Origin: Trichaptum fuscoviolaceum
Taxonomy: Eukaryota > Basidiomycota > Agaricomycetes > Hymenochaetales > Trichaptaceae
Assembly: GCA_910574455.1 (NCBI GenBank)
Contig: CAJSYZ010000001.1
Span: forward strand, 3,145,424 to 3,209,423
Direction: 5' to 3'
Length of the DNA: 64,000 bases
The notes below the pieces were generated by a model, which saw only the letters and a list, made by a program, of their open reading frames with translations, made no database searches and was not told the DNA's origin. Each line of letters opens with the position of its first letter. The first letter of the stretch is position 1. Shown piece after piece: positions 30,861 through 40,704 of this stretch. The position numbers and the translations under genes are program-made.

Positions 30861-31221
30861 TGCAACTTACTCTCTTTGTATGTATGAGGCACCAGCGATC
30901 CCAGACAGAACAGTGCTTTACCCAGGTTAACGCCCAGGTACTGCGCCCGGACGCGCCCTCTTTTCTAAACCTCGTTTGTGCCTGTAGTGTAGGTTCACCT
31001 GCACCTTGACATGGGCGCGGTGATATGTAAACCAATCTCTCCTCTTCCTTTCCCTTTCTTTAATAGGCGGTGCGCCCACTTAGCCGCCACCTTCGGTGGA
31101 GGGCACCTCCCGCCCAGTTTTGTAGTTTACCTCGATGACGGGCGCCTCCGTCGTAGATAGGTCATGTACTTAGCTATGCTGCAGGAATAATAAAGCCAAA
31201 AAAAAAAAAAAAAAAAAAAAA
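30861..31221 (+). other. LINE-A 3' UTR, hairpin and poly(A)
   Basis: A 337-bp 3' UTR ending AATAATAAAGCC followed by 24 A. A hairpin with a CTTCGG loop lies at about 31083-31103, about 95 nt before the poly(A). Here one stem base is altered (GTGGAGGG for GTGGCGGG). Confidence 0.8.
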
Positions 31222-31890
31222 GCTCGCAGTCAGGGTGTTGGAACCGCTTGATGGCAATAGCTGCAAAAAGAGTAGAGAGGATGGGTGAGACAGGTGAGCC
31301 CTGGGGCGTCCCAAAGTCCGGTTTGTGGACACTAGGGAGGGTGGTGCCATCAAAGGAAATGGCAGCCTGCCGACCAGTCATGAAGGAGAGGCACCAGTCC
31401 GCCATGTCTGACGAACAGCTCAACTCCAAGAGACGGCGGTGTAGGTGTTGTGGGTGCACCGAATCAAAGAAGCCCTGTATGTCCACCGCTAGGGCAGAAC
31501 ACACCAGGCCCTCCGACTGGGCTTTCTCCACGATCTGTAAAAGGTGCTGGGCAGCATCGTAGACAGAGTGTCCTTGACGCCCCCCATACTGGGTGGGTGG
31601 CAGCCAGTTCTTGGTGTTGGCCAAGTACTGGAGCCGGTTAGCAATAATCTTCTCAAGGAGTTTCCCTAAGGTCTCCTCAAGAGTAATGGGTCGGTATGAA
31701 CGCGGCGAGAATGGATCCTTCTTGTTTGGCTTCCTGAGCATTACTACCTTTGTTATCCGCCAGCACGCTGGGTGGTGGCCCAAGCGAAGACAGTCGTTGA
31801 ACAAAGTTAGCACCTCTTTAGCATAGGACGCTATCACCCACTTAAGGGGACGGTATCCAACGCCCGAGGGGCCAGGGGCCGACAAGTTGG
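31222..31890 (-). pseudogene. LINE-B3 ORF2, RT segment
   Basis: RT from the codons for SNLSAPGPSGVGYRPLKW through AVDIQGFFDSV and TPQGSPVSPI to CEL, where LINE-A2 interrupts it just before YVDD. The coding frame is open. Its upstream exon lies beyond the group I intron at 32776. A strain-specific-looking change gives LSCSSDMADW in place of LGCSPDMADW. Confidence 0.88.
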
Positions 31891-32775
31891 CAAGCTTCCC
31901 ATCTGTTGGGGTTTCGTGTAGCGGTACACCCCATGACGAATTTCGCGCTCACACATTGCAGTTCCACCCGCCCCTTGTAAGCCAGCATCACACAGTACTT
32001 CGGCAATGCTTTAGCCCACGCGGTTTAAGCTTCCCCACGCAGTAGAACTCTGGATGGTACTTCTCTTCCGTTACCGCTGCTCCGGTACGCACTCTCCCAC
32101 AGCGGCCACTCACAGCTAGGGCTGGTGCTGGGGCAATAGCAGGGAGCTAGGGCCCGGATCTGCACGCTGGGGGCCGCCCTCGTAAGGACAACCTCGCCTG
32201 CGGCGTCCCCGTCCACATCGCTCATCACTTGCACCACTCGATGGGCGCACCTGCCAAGGCGGGACCCTACGTCTTGGCCGCCTACTTGCCAGCCTTGACA
32301 TCGTTTCGGGCCACTTCACGGGAGGGGGCGTTCAGGCGCGTGAGGAACTACACCTCCATGCCAGGGGGCCAACCCCAGCACTTTTAACACGTTTAGCGCA
32401 CCCCGGTGGGTTTCCCCACTGCTGTAGACTATATCTTAAGCGCGGGCCTATGGGGGCCCACGCCAACCGCCACTTAGTCGTTGAACCTTCCCTATCCCTC
32501 AAAGTGGGGCTGGGCTTGGCTGCTGATTGGCCATTTCTCCCTCCGCAGGGATCATCCTGAGCATTTTTACCACCCTGGGTTGCAGGCCCAGTGTCATACT
32601 AATCCTCGTGCTATCATCATTCCCGTTCACTGACCAGGGGACTCTAAGCAGGGGGAAATAGCGACGGTAGCTGCAGGCTTTAGGCTATCCCAGCAATTCG
32701 ACGGTCTTGCCCATGTAGCTGGACTAGCCTGTTTGCGGAACAGACTTACCCCTGGTGTACGCCACTACACCATCG
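31891..32775 (-). ncRNA. Group I intron (IC1-like) inside LINE-B3 ORF2
   Basis: An 885-nt catalytic intron on the same strand as the LINE. P1: exon UACCU (32780-32776) pairs with guide GGGUA (32751-32747), with U-G at the splice site; GGUGUA/UACACC extends it. P3: GACCGUC (32706-32700) with GGCGGUU (32471-32465). P4: UUGCUGG with UCAGCAG, within P (32698-32688) and Q (32528-32514). R: GGTTCAACGACTAAGTG (32487-32471). P8: GCGUGGGCC/GGCCCGCGC. S: CTTAAGATATAGTC (32440-32427); its UAGUC pairs with GACUA as P7. P9: GUGGG-GAAA-CCCAC (32419-32406). The 160 nt between P and Q leave room for P5abc. The last base is G and the 5' exon ends in U, as group I requires. About 515 nt follow P9; I recognise no homing endonuclease there. 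Confidence 0.93.
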
Positions 32776-32936
32776 AGGTACCGGCCAGTGCGTCCATAAG
32801 CTCTTTCATGAGTATTGGAGGCGCACTGGGAGAAGGAGGAGGCAGCGGGCCTTGGCCCGCTGCTGAAAGTGGTGGAGGAGGGGGGAAATATGTTGAGTGA
32901 AACAACTCACCTTTCTCCTGCTCTGTACTGGTGAAG
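32776..32936 (-). pseudogene. LINE-B3 ORF2, exon upstream of the group I intron
   Basis: Encodes the stretch from the spacer before RT to GTS, ending at the intron after GGTACCT. With the intron removed, the GGT ACC T/CC codons read Gly-Thr-Ser, the same residues as GGC ACT TCC in the other LINE-B copies. The upstream end is cut by the chromodomain element (TSD TGAAG at 32932-32936). Confidence 0.88.
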
Positions 32937-33746
32937 TGTCACGACGACACCTAAGACCCTACGAACAAACATTCCCGCGCCATCACTAAACCCGACATCA
33001 ATCCCGACATCTGGTCCCGGATCCCGCAACCCGGACCCCAAGCCAAACATTTCCAAATACACGACAAACATCACGAACACGTTCCACGACCACGCCCTAC
33101 GAACACGCCTTACGAACACGCCTTACGAACACGCCCTACGGACATTCTGACAGTACCACGCCCCAGACTACCATTCATTCCCACTTCATTCCCGTAAAAC
33201 CCCGAAATCTATCTATTATCCTTTATCACCATTTTCAAATCACTCTGATCACATTCCCGTTTCCCTTTGTTCTAACATACATTCCCGGTTCCTCGTGTAA
33301 GCTACACGCCCCACGATTATTCTCCGAATCCTGCGTGTCACTACACGACTCACCTCCACGCCCCGAAAACACATCTTACTCCCCATTTCTTATCTCAGAC
33401 TCTTACGCGTATATAAACTTGTAGAAACTCGTCATGTATCTCTCGACTCGAATATCATAAGTCTTTAGGCTACTTTACGAGCTAGGCTCTCGAGATCCAT
33501 CCTTGCTTCACTCTATGATCTTACTCTCGTCGTTATACACTCTTCTCACTCTCAGACTCTAAATTCCCGAAAACCCGACTAGGATCTCGCGTAGAATCCC
33601 GGATCACTGATTGCGGGAACTTCAACCCGGATCCCGACTACTTGGTCTCTTGCTATTCGCCTTCGCGTTTCCTTCGCCTTTCCGTTCCCGCTCGGCTTTC
33701 TCAACTCGCGACCACCCTTAGGCAAGGCTTGGGTCCGGGCCTGACA
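32937..33746 (+). repeat. 5' LTR of the chromovirus (810 bp)
   Basis: TGTCACGACG...CCTGACA. It differs from 49617-50426 at about six positions, for example GACGACACC against GACAACACC and TCCTGCG against TCCCGCG. Four CCTACGAACACG-like repeats lie near 33090-33140. Confidence 0.95.
33410..33455 (+). promoter_or_regulatory. Chromovirus promoter: TATA box and predicted RNA 5' end
   Basis: TATATAAA at 33410. GACTCGAATAT lies exactly 35 bases on, at 33445-33455, the same spacing as in LTR-N although the bases between differ. The shared stretch continues as CATAAGTCTTT. Confidence 0.72.
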
Positions 33747-33760
33747 GTATATTCGAGTCC
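33747..33760 (+). other. Self-complementary primer-binding site of the chromovirus
   Basis: GTATATTCGAGTCC directly after the LTR. The 11-nt core at 33749-33759 is the exact reverse complement of 33445-33455. Two bases separate it from the LTR end, a normal distance for a primer-binding site. Confidence 0.77.
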
Positions 33761-33778
33761 TTACTCAGAGACCGAAGT

Positions 33779-36700
33779 ATGTCCTATACGTTTGCCGAAA
33801 ACACTCGCTTCTCCCCGGAGCACCCCTTCTCTGCGGAGGCGGATGCTGCCAATGCCTCTGTAGCAGGCCTCTTTGAATCCCCAGATACACCAGTCAATCA
33901 GTCTTCGAACAACCGAGTTCGTATGGGCAGATCACAACCTACGACTCCTATTCTGCCAGCTTTCCGGGATACGACTCCCAGGACCCCTGACATCAGACAA
34001 CCTTTGATTCCCCCCAGTACCCCTCAGCCATCTCGCTTTCAACCCCGTAATCTCGAAACCCCACCATTCCCCGCACAAGCTAGCCGAAATGTCACCTCTC
34101 GACGATCGCAAAGCAACCTCGATGCTATCCGATCCATTCTGCCCTCAGGACACATTGAAGAACCACCAGCCAGACAATCGATCTTTTCGCTACGGCCAAC
34201 ACAGAATCAAAACCCCCTGGTCAGCTCTACACCGAGAGCTCGCCAGCCTAGTCCTCTTCAGAATTTCTTCTCCGACCCGTATTTGCAACGCACTGAACCT
34301 TATAACCCCAATTCCCCCCAGACAGTTCCGCGGCAAACGTTCAGCCCCCAAGCGAATTCGACCACTTTTCCCGAACGCATTCCCGAACGCGCCCCTGGGG
34401 AAACCCATTTCCACCACGACTACCAACGCGCTTACGAAAGCCCATTCCCCGGACGTGCTCAAGACTACACGAATCCCGGTCGAGATTACGAAACTACCCA
34501 ACAGCGGTATGAACGCGCTCCCGAGAGCCCATTCCCCGGTTACACTCCCACGCGCGGAGTTCCCGGACAGAATCCCGAAAACATGTACGAAAGACAAGTT
34601 CCCGGTTGCACTACAAACAGCCCGTTTCCCAATCGTAATCGTGAAAATCCCATCCAGCATCCCGAACGATTACCCACTAACCCTTGGCCTACGGGATACT
34701 CGACATACACCGAGCGTACAACACCTCAGACCACACCGGTCGAGACACATCACCCTAGAGTTACGCGACATTCTTCATACGACCCCCATGCTCGTTTTCC
34801 AACGGGTTCATCTGTTAACACTCACCTACAACCCATCCCGGAAGAAACACGTTCAGCGACCTATGACGCCAAACCCGCGGAAATCCCACTGCCAAGTACA
34901 CACAGTAGCGCAACCCACATTACGTCGGTACGGGACGACCATAGTGCACCGTCTCACATCCCGAATCGCCCTCCCTCCACTACACCTTCAGAGTTTCGAG
35001 AGAGATTTCCAGAACACACCAACACCCATGGGTACTTCCCTATTCCACCACCCCAGGCGCCCTTCTACTCCGTTATCAACCCTTCCTTCTTCGAACCCAC
35101 TATCCAAACACCACCTCTCCACGCATTTATTGAATCAGTAACGGACGAAGAAGACATACGAAATCGACGGAATCAACCATACGAAGTTACCCCTCCCCAT
35201 TCCTCTCCAACGTCCTATTACTCCCCTCAACCAATTCCCGACTACATTCCCGAAGTAACAAACCCGCACAATCAACCCTCCTCACCTATCAGTCACGATC
35301 CACGACGCGACCCGGCACCGCATCTCCCTGCCAGGATGGCTAGACAACGGAACACAACGTTCGACTCAGAACAACCACCACAAATGCCGCAACTACAGGG
35401 ACGAGAAACCTATCCACCTAATTCGCCCAGCAACCACTATTCCGAAAATGACCACCCAAACAGGAGGCAACCCGGTAGAGGATTCCCGGGAGGTGGAATT
35501 CCAGATAGGGGATTCCCCAACCGAAACCCTAGTGGCGGATTCCCAGGCAGAAATCCCGGTGGTGGGTTCCCAGGCGGAAATCCCGGAGGTGGATTCCCAG
35601 GCGGAAATCCCGGTGGTGGATTCCCGGACGGAAATCCCGGTGATAGATTCCCGAAAGACGGCAATTTCTATAGAGGATCCCAGGGAAACGAATATCCCGA
35701 CGATAGATTCCCGGGCAGAGGAAATCCTGGAGGAGGAGGATATTACGGAGGGCCACCAGGAGGAGGACCACCAGGAGGAGGACCACCAGGAGGAGGACCA
35801 CCAGGCGGTAGAACCCCAGGAGGCGGACCACCAGGAGGAGGCCCACCAGGAAGAGGACCACCAGGACGACGACCATTCTTTCCAGGAGGAGGAGGAGGAG
35901 GACCACCAGACGACGACCCAAACACCACCCACTACTACGATGAGAACGAACCCCATCCTAATGCCACCTTCGACCCTTTTCGCCAACCACAACGCCGCAA
36001 AGTCCCAAAATACACAGCACCAGAAAAATTCTCGGGACTCGCGATGGGCAACTCAGGAGCCGTCAAACTGCGCACTTTTCTCGCCGCATGCTACCAAATA
36101 TTCGACCTAGACCCCGAATCCTTTCCCGACGACCGAACGCAAATAGCCTACGCAGCTTCCAACTTCACGGGAGACGCTCAAGAATGGTGGACAACAGTCC
36201 TCACGGAACACGACTATAACCCCATGCGCGCTGATTGGTCCCTCTTCGTTCAAGGTCTAAACGGCATGTTTGGAGACCCGTACATCAGTTTCTCCGCCGC
36301 GCGCCTCATTAAACAACTTATCATGCCAGAAAACGGGCGCGTCAGCAAATACATCCTTCAATTCATGAAGTACGCGTACGACACGGGTTGGAACAACTCC
36401 GCGTTATGCACTCAATTCTACGACAATATCGCAGAACGCATCAAAGACCAATTTACCACTCATGGGCGACCAGATCGATTCGACCAACTACGACTCAAAG
36501 CCATCGAATACGATCATCGCTACTGGGAACGCGAGTTCGAAAAACGCTTTACAAGGCGTATTACCCCTCGCACCGACAACCCACGATCCCGACCAACGAA
36601 TTCCACCAACCCGAATACCAGTACGACTCCCAACAAATCCCGCGAAAACCCCGACACGACAAAGAAATCAATAATAGGTCCAGACGGACGACTCACCAAC

Positions 36701-36931
36701 GAGGAACGAACCCGATGTCGAGAAGAGAATCTCTGCCTTAACTGCGGCAAACCAGGCCACATTGCATGCGCTTGTCCCAGCAACACCCGCCAAGGCCGAC
36801 TCACCTTCTCCTATCAAGACACGCCAGATCCCGAAATCGACCAAGAAGAAGACCAACCACGCGATGACACTGAAAACGAAGAAGAAGCACCAGACGAAGA
36901 CGAAGAAGACACCACCCCGGAAAACGAGTAG
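33779..36931 (+). CDS. Chromovirus Gag, 1050 residues with a long disordered N-terminus
   Basis: Structural protein that packages the element RNA in virus-like particles. The first ~730 residues are low-complexity, rich in Pro, Ser, Thr and Asn; ~560-640 carries repeats of the type GGFPGGNPG and ~655-700 runs of PGGGP. The gag domain proper follows ([27 protein letters not shown], ~740-920). One CCHC knuckle, [14 protein letters not shown], lies near 985 and an acidic tail ends the protein. It is about twice the usual Ty3-type Gag length because of the N-terminal extension. The ATG lies 32 bases inside the LTR; the frame is intact. Confidence 0.92.
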   Translation: MSYTFAENTRFSPEHPFSAEADAANASVAGLFESPDTPVNQSSNNRVRMGRSQPTTPILPAFRDTTPRTPDIRQPLIPPSTPQPSRFQPRNLETPPFPAQASRNVTSRRSQSNLDAIRSILPSGHIEEPPARQSIFSLRPTQNQNPLVSSTPRARQPSPLQNFFSDPYLQRTEPYNPNSPQTVPRQTFSPQANSTTFPERIPERAPGETHFHHDYQRAYESPFPGRAQDYTNPGRDYETTQQRYERAPESPFPGYTPTRGVPGQNPENMYERQVPGCTTNSPFPNRNRENPIQHPERLPTNPWPTGYSTYTERTTPQTTPVETHHPRVTRHSSYDPHARFPTGSSVNTHLQPIPEETRSATYDAKPAEIPLPSTHSSATHITSVRDDHSAPSHIPNRPPSTTPSEFRERFPEHTNTHGYFPIPPPQAPFYSVINPSFFEPTIQTPPLHAFIESVTDEEDIRNRRNQPYEVTPPHSSPTSYYSPQPIPDYIPEVTNPHNQPSSPISHDPRRDPAPHLPARMARQRNTTFDSEQPPQMPQLQGRETYPPNSPSNHYSENDHPNRRQPGRGFPGGGIPDRGFPNRNPSGGFPGRNPGGGFPGGNPGGGFPGGNPGGGFPDGNPGDRFPKDGNFYRGSQGNEYPDDRFPGRGNPGGGGYYGGPPGGGPPGGGPPGGGPPGGRTPGGGPPGGGPPGRGPPGRRPFFPGGGGGGPPDDDPNTTHYYDENEPHPNATFDPFRQPQRRKVPKYTAPEKFSGLAMGNSGAVKLRTFLAACYQIFDLDPESFPDDRTQIAYAASNFTGDAQEWWTTVLTEHDYNPMRADWSLFVQGLNGMFGDPYISFSAARLIKQLIMPENGRVSKYILQFMKYAYDTGWNNSALCTQFYDNIAERIKDQFTTHGRPDRFDQLRLKAIEYDHRYWEREFEKRFTRRITPRTDNPRSRPTNSTNPNTSTTPNKSRENPDTTKKSIIGPDGRLTNEERTRCREENLCLNCGKPGHIACACPSNTRQGRLTFSYQDTPDPEIDQEEDQPRDDTENEEEAPDEDEEDTTPENE

Positions 36932-38803
36932 ACGATCCGGACGAACCAGCGCAGAACCAGGATTGTCAATCCCCAACCTGCGCAACCACCTATCCCCTCA
37001 TAACTTATGTCCGCGCCACCTGCCCCGCTAATGCTTTCTTTCTGGATCTATCTATTCCCGACATCTCTGCCACGCCGATACGCGCTCTTCTCGACTCCGG
37101 GGCGAGCGATAACTTCATCGATCCCGCTATCATTCCCGAAACCACACCACTCAACCCTATACCCAATCCCATCACGCTACAACTATTCGACGGTAGCATC
37201 GCGACAACAGGATCCATCACTCACAACACCACTCTCTCCATCCAACTCCCAACAGGCGAAAACCACGAAGTCGATTTTCTCCTCACACCTCTTCACCACT
37301 CAGCACCCATCGTCCTGGGATTCCCCTGGCTCCAAGAACACAATCCCCACATCGATTGGCGCAAACTTCGCATGAAAATCCCGACCATCTCGAGTAAGAT
37401 ACCCAAAGAAGACAAACTAATCCTTGATTTCATACAGGCCCGCCGCGATGATCCCGACTACAACGCAGCTGCTCTCAATCCTGAACCAGTCTGCGGCGCT
37501 CCAACAGCGCCAACCTCCCCTTCCCCACACGGGATTCAACTCCCACCCGACTCGACAAAACCCGAGTTTGTCAAACCCGACATCAATTTAATCAACGCAG
37601 CCGCGTTTCAACTTTTACGGGACAAAGGGGCCAAATGCTTCAAAATGACAACTCGCGAAATTTTCCCGGAAGCATTTCCCGATCCCGAACCACCTACCCA
37701 GTCCCCAGCACACGGAATGACCGCATCAACCAAACCAATTCGCATGTCACCGGAAGAACGAGAAACCTTTGAGTGCATCGTCCCACCAGATTATCATGAC
37801 TACGCTGACGTGTTCTCAGAAGGCGAAGCAGATCGCATTCCACCACACCGCCCCTACGACCACACCATCGACCTCGAACCTCAAACAAATCCCCCGTACG
37901 GGCCGATCTACTCCCTTTCTGAAACCGAGCTCAAGGCACTTCGCGAATACCTGGACGACAATCTTCGTAAAGGCTTCATACGTCCTTCAAACTCCCCAGC
38001 CGGAGCACCCATACTATTCGCTAAGAAAAAAGACGGGTCACTCCGCCTCTGCGTCGACTACCGAGGACTCAACAAAATCACCCGAAAAAAACCGATACCC
38101 TCTACCCCTCATCAACGACCTCCTCGACCGCATGAAGAAAGCCAAAATCTTCACCAAGATCGACCTACGCGCAGGGTACAACAATGTCCGCATCGCTGCG
38201 GGACACGAATGGAAGACAGCATTCCGAACGCGATACGGCTCCTTCGAATACCTCGTCATGCCATTCGGGATGACCAACTCCCCGGCCACATTCCAACATT
38301 TTATGAATGACATTTTCAAGGACATGACTGACGACTTCGTTGTCATTTATCTAGACGATATCCTGATCTTCAGTAAGGACCCCGCCAAACACAAAGAACA
38401 TGTTCGCCTCGTTCTGGAACGGCTACGCGCCCACAACCTGCACGCAAAAACGGAGAAATGTCTATTTCACACAACCTCCGTCGAATACCTTGGTTTCATC
38501 GTTTCCCCCGACGGCGTATCCATGGACCCCGCCAAAACGCAAGTCATCGAATCATGGCCCATTCCTCGAAACGTGCGGGAAGTTCAATCCTTCCTTGGCT
38601 TTGCCAATTTCTATCGACGATTCATCGACAAATACTCCAACATCGTCAAACCACTCACTTCCCTCACCCGCAAAGACATCCCCTTCAAGTGGTCAGACGA
38701 AGCCCAGATAGCATTCGACAAACTCAAACGCGCGTTCCAGACCGCACCCGTGCTCGCCCACTTCAATCCCGACGACCCCTCAGTCGTAGAAACCGACGCC
38801 TCA
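36874..38803 (+). pseudogene. Chromovirus Pol, first part: protease and RT, one frameshift
   Basis: The frame opens at 36874, overlaps the gag end by 58 nt in the -1 frame and has no good start codon, so ribosomal frameshifting is likely; no textbook slippery heptamer is visible (nearest GGAAAAC just before the gag stop). The aspartic protease has [12 protein letters not shown] and [10 protein letters not shown] begins at [20 protein letters not shown], then [28 protein letters not shown] and YLDD (38348-38359). Seven A at 38085-38091, where six would keep the frame, shift it between [10 protein letters not shown] and the next block. The RNase H start ETDAS is cut by LINE-B. Confidence 0.88.
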
Positions 38804-38894
38804 ACTCCTTGACCTCTTACCACTACCTTCCTATTTGGGTCGAGCCATAGCTCCCCTATAGTTGGGTTGTCCTGCGCTTCACTGCATACACCCT

Positions 38895-40704
38895 ATGTCC
38901 AAGAACACTGCCTCGGGCTCTAAAGGCCCACCACCAAAGACTCCTAAGCCAGGCTCACTGTCTGGCGCCACTCCCAACACTCCTGTCCTACAAGACAGCC
39001 CCATGCCCAAGGATGATCGTCCGGCACCATCTGAAGATGATGAGGATGATGATGACGACAAGCCTGCCACCCCCCCACCCAGGAAGCGCACATCAGAGGT
39101 GCTCTCCCCCATCACCCAACGCCGGCCCCGCAATGCTGCTCGTCCTAGATTCTTGACACAGATGCTAGACCTGCTGCCCCACATCGGCCACATCATCCAG
39201 CTCGCTGAACAGAGGCATGAAGATGAGTCCCCTGAAGAAGGCGAAATGCCAGAATCCCAGATTGCTGTGATAGCAGCGGAAGCAGTGGGTGCCATCGTTA
39301 GCGCAGCCCACATTGCTATCTCTGCTGCACAGAGCGCACAAGCGAGTGACCTCCAAGCCCAGCGACTCATTCTCGCAGCCGCTACTGGTTACAATGAGAG
39401 TGTAGCGTCAGCTAGGCCTACACCTGTTATCACCGTCCCCTCCCCATTTGACTCACCAACGCGCCCACCCCCATCTGTCGGTCCCCAGGAAATGATAGTG
39501 CTCACAGACACTGTTGCGCGTCTTGCCAACCAGGTTACCGCCCTCACCACACAAGTACAGGCTATCTCAGAACGACCTCCACCCCGCCCTCAGCGTGCCA
39601 CAGCGCAACCGGCCCCACCTGCGGGTGGCAAGCCAGCCAGCGGCACACCTGCCACTCCCCCGGTGACCCAGAGTCCCCCCATCTCATATGCGCAGATGGC
39701 AGCAACCCCGGCCCCAAACACCACATCCAGAGCTAAGCCTCCAAAGAAGCCGCGTCTCCCACCTCCTCCCCCCACGGTGTATTCTAAGGACCCCACCTTA
39801 GTCCTAACCCCGGGGCGGTACATTCCCCCAGCACAGAGGAAATCAGGGGCTGCACTAACAGCGGCTGCTCGTGAGTACTTCCAATCCCTTCCTACTTCTT
39901 CGCATGTCACAGTGCTCTCTGCGGTTTTCAACCACAGAGGCAACATTGTGTGCACATTTGCGGCAAAGCCCATCTCCCCCACGTAATCCAGTGGTCACCA
40001 CCCTTGACAGTCATGCAGCCGCGCTAGCGGCGCACATGGCAAAGATATGCACCATAGGGGAACAAGCTGCAGACCAGCAGGTCTCCCTCACCTATTCCCG
40101 GGTCCGACCCCGTTCTAACCTGCGCATCTCCATGGTTCCTACCAGGGATACAGCAGTCAAGGACAGTGTCCCTTACACAGCCGGTGAGTTACTCACTGAG
40201 CTGATGCAAAATGCCGCCCTAAAGGGGCTGGAATTTGTGGTCCCACCACAATTCACATGCCAACCAGGCAGACTCAGTGAACTTGAGTTCTGCCCGGTGA
40301 CATTCTCCTTTGTTGACAGAGCTGGAGAGATCCGCGCCCGGCTTCTTCAGTCGCCCAGGGTGTGGCTCTTTGGCCACAAACTTCATCTTTCTGTTCCCCC
40401 AGTCCGCCCGGCATTTTCACAATGCACTAAGTGCCAGGCCCTGGGACACACCTCCAAGGGCTGCAAGGCCCAACGCACATGTGCGCACTGCGCAGGTAAG
40501 CATGCCACAGCCCAACACCGCACCAAGTGTGCAAACTGCGCCCAGGATGCAGTCCCTGCCACTGAAGATTGCCCCCATCCCACAAAGTGCTCTAACTGCA
40601 ATGGCGATCACATGGCCACCTCCAGTGCCTGCCCCAAGCGGAAGAAGTACGCCAATGCACCAGCTGACGACAGCGCCCACGACACTCACATGCACGAGGA
40701 CTAA
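38895..40704 (+). pseudogene. LINE-B gag with 2-bp deletion
   Basis: Same 603-codon gag as the array units, but TG is missing after 39982 (CCACGTAAT against CCACTGGTAAT), giving a stop after about 363 residues. The rest is open in another frame and keeps the knuckles CTKCQALGHTSKGC and CSNCNGDHMATSSAC. The TAA stop at 40702-40704 overlaps the ORF2 ATG at 40704. It reads VTFSF and KLHLS, like U0. Confidence 0.9.

Larger units (their letters stand above)
28701..31221 (+). mobile_element. LINE-A2, 3' half, plus strand
   Basis: Begins within RT at the codons for WCLSFMTGR and ends in poly(A) 31198-31221. Its 3' flank is LINE-B3 (AGCTCGCAGTCAGGG). No matching duplication exists on the left, where the sequence is inverted LINE-B gag. 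This is either a 5' inversion formed on insertion (twin priming) or a later rearrangement. Confidence 0.85.

Noticed and set aside
32025..32237. Homing endonuclease in the intron
   Set aside because: The 70-codon minus-strand frame has a few cysteines but no His-Cys box spacing or other endonuclease motif.
31891..32775. Non-autonomous DNA transposon with short terminal inverted repeats (GTGTAG...TACACC)
   Set aside because: No target duplication. The apparent repeats are the P1 extension and a 3' hairpin, and the interior holds the ordered group I core.
35540..35930. Minus-strand Ser/Trp-rich or Gly/Pro-rich proteins
   Set aside because: Shadows of the repeats coding the Gag Gly-Pro region.
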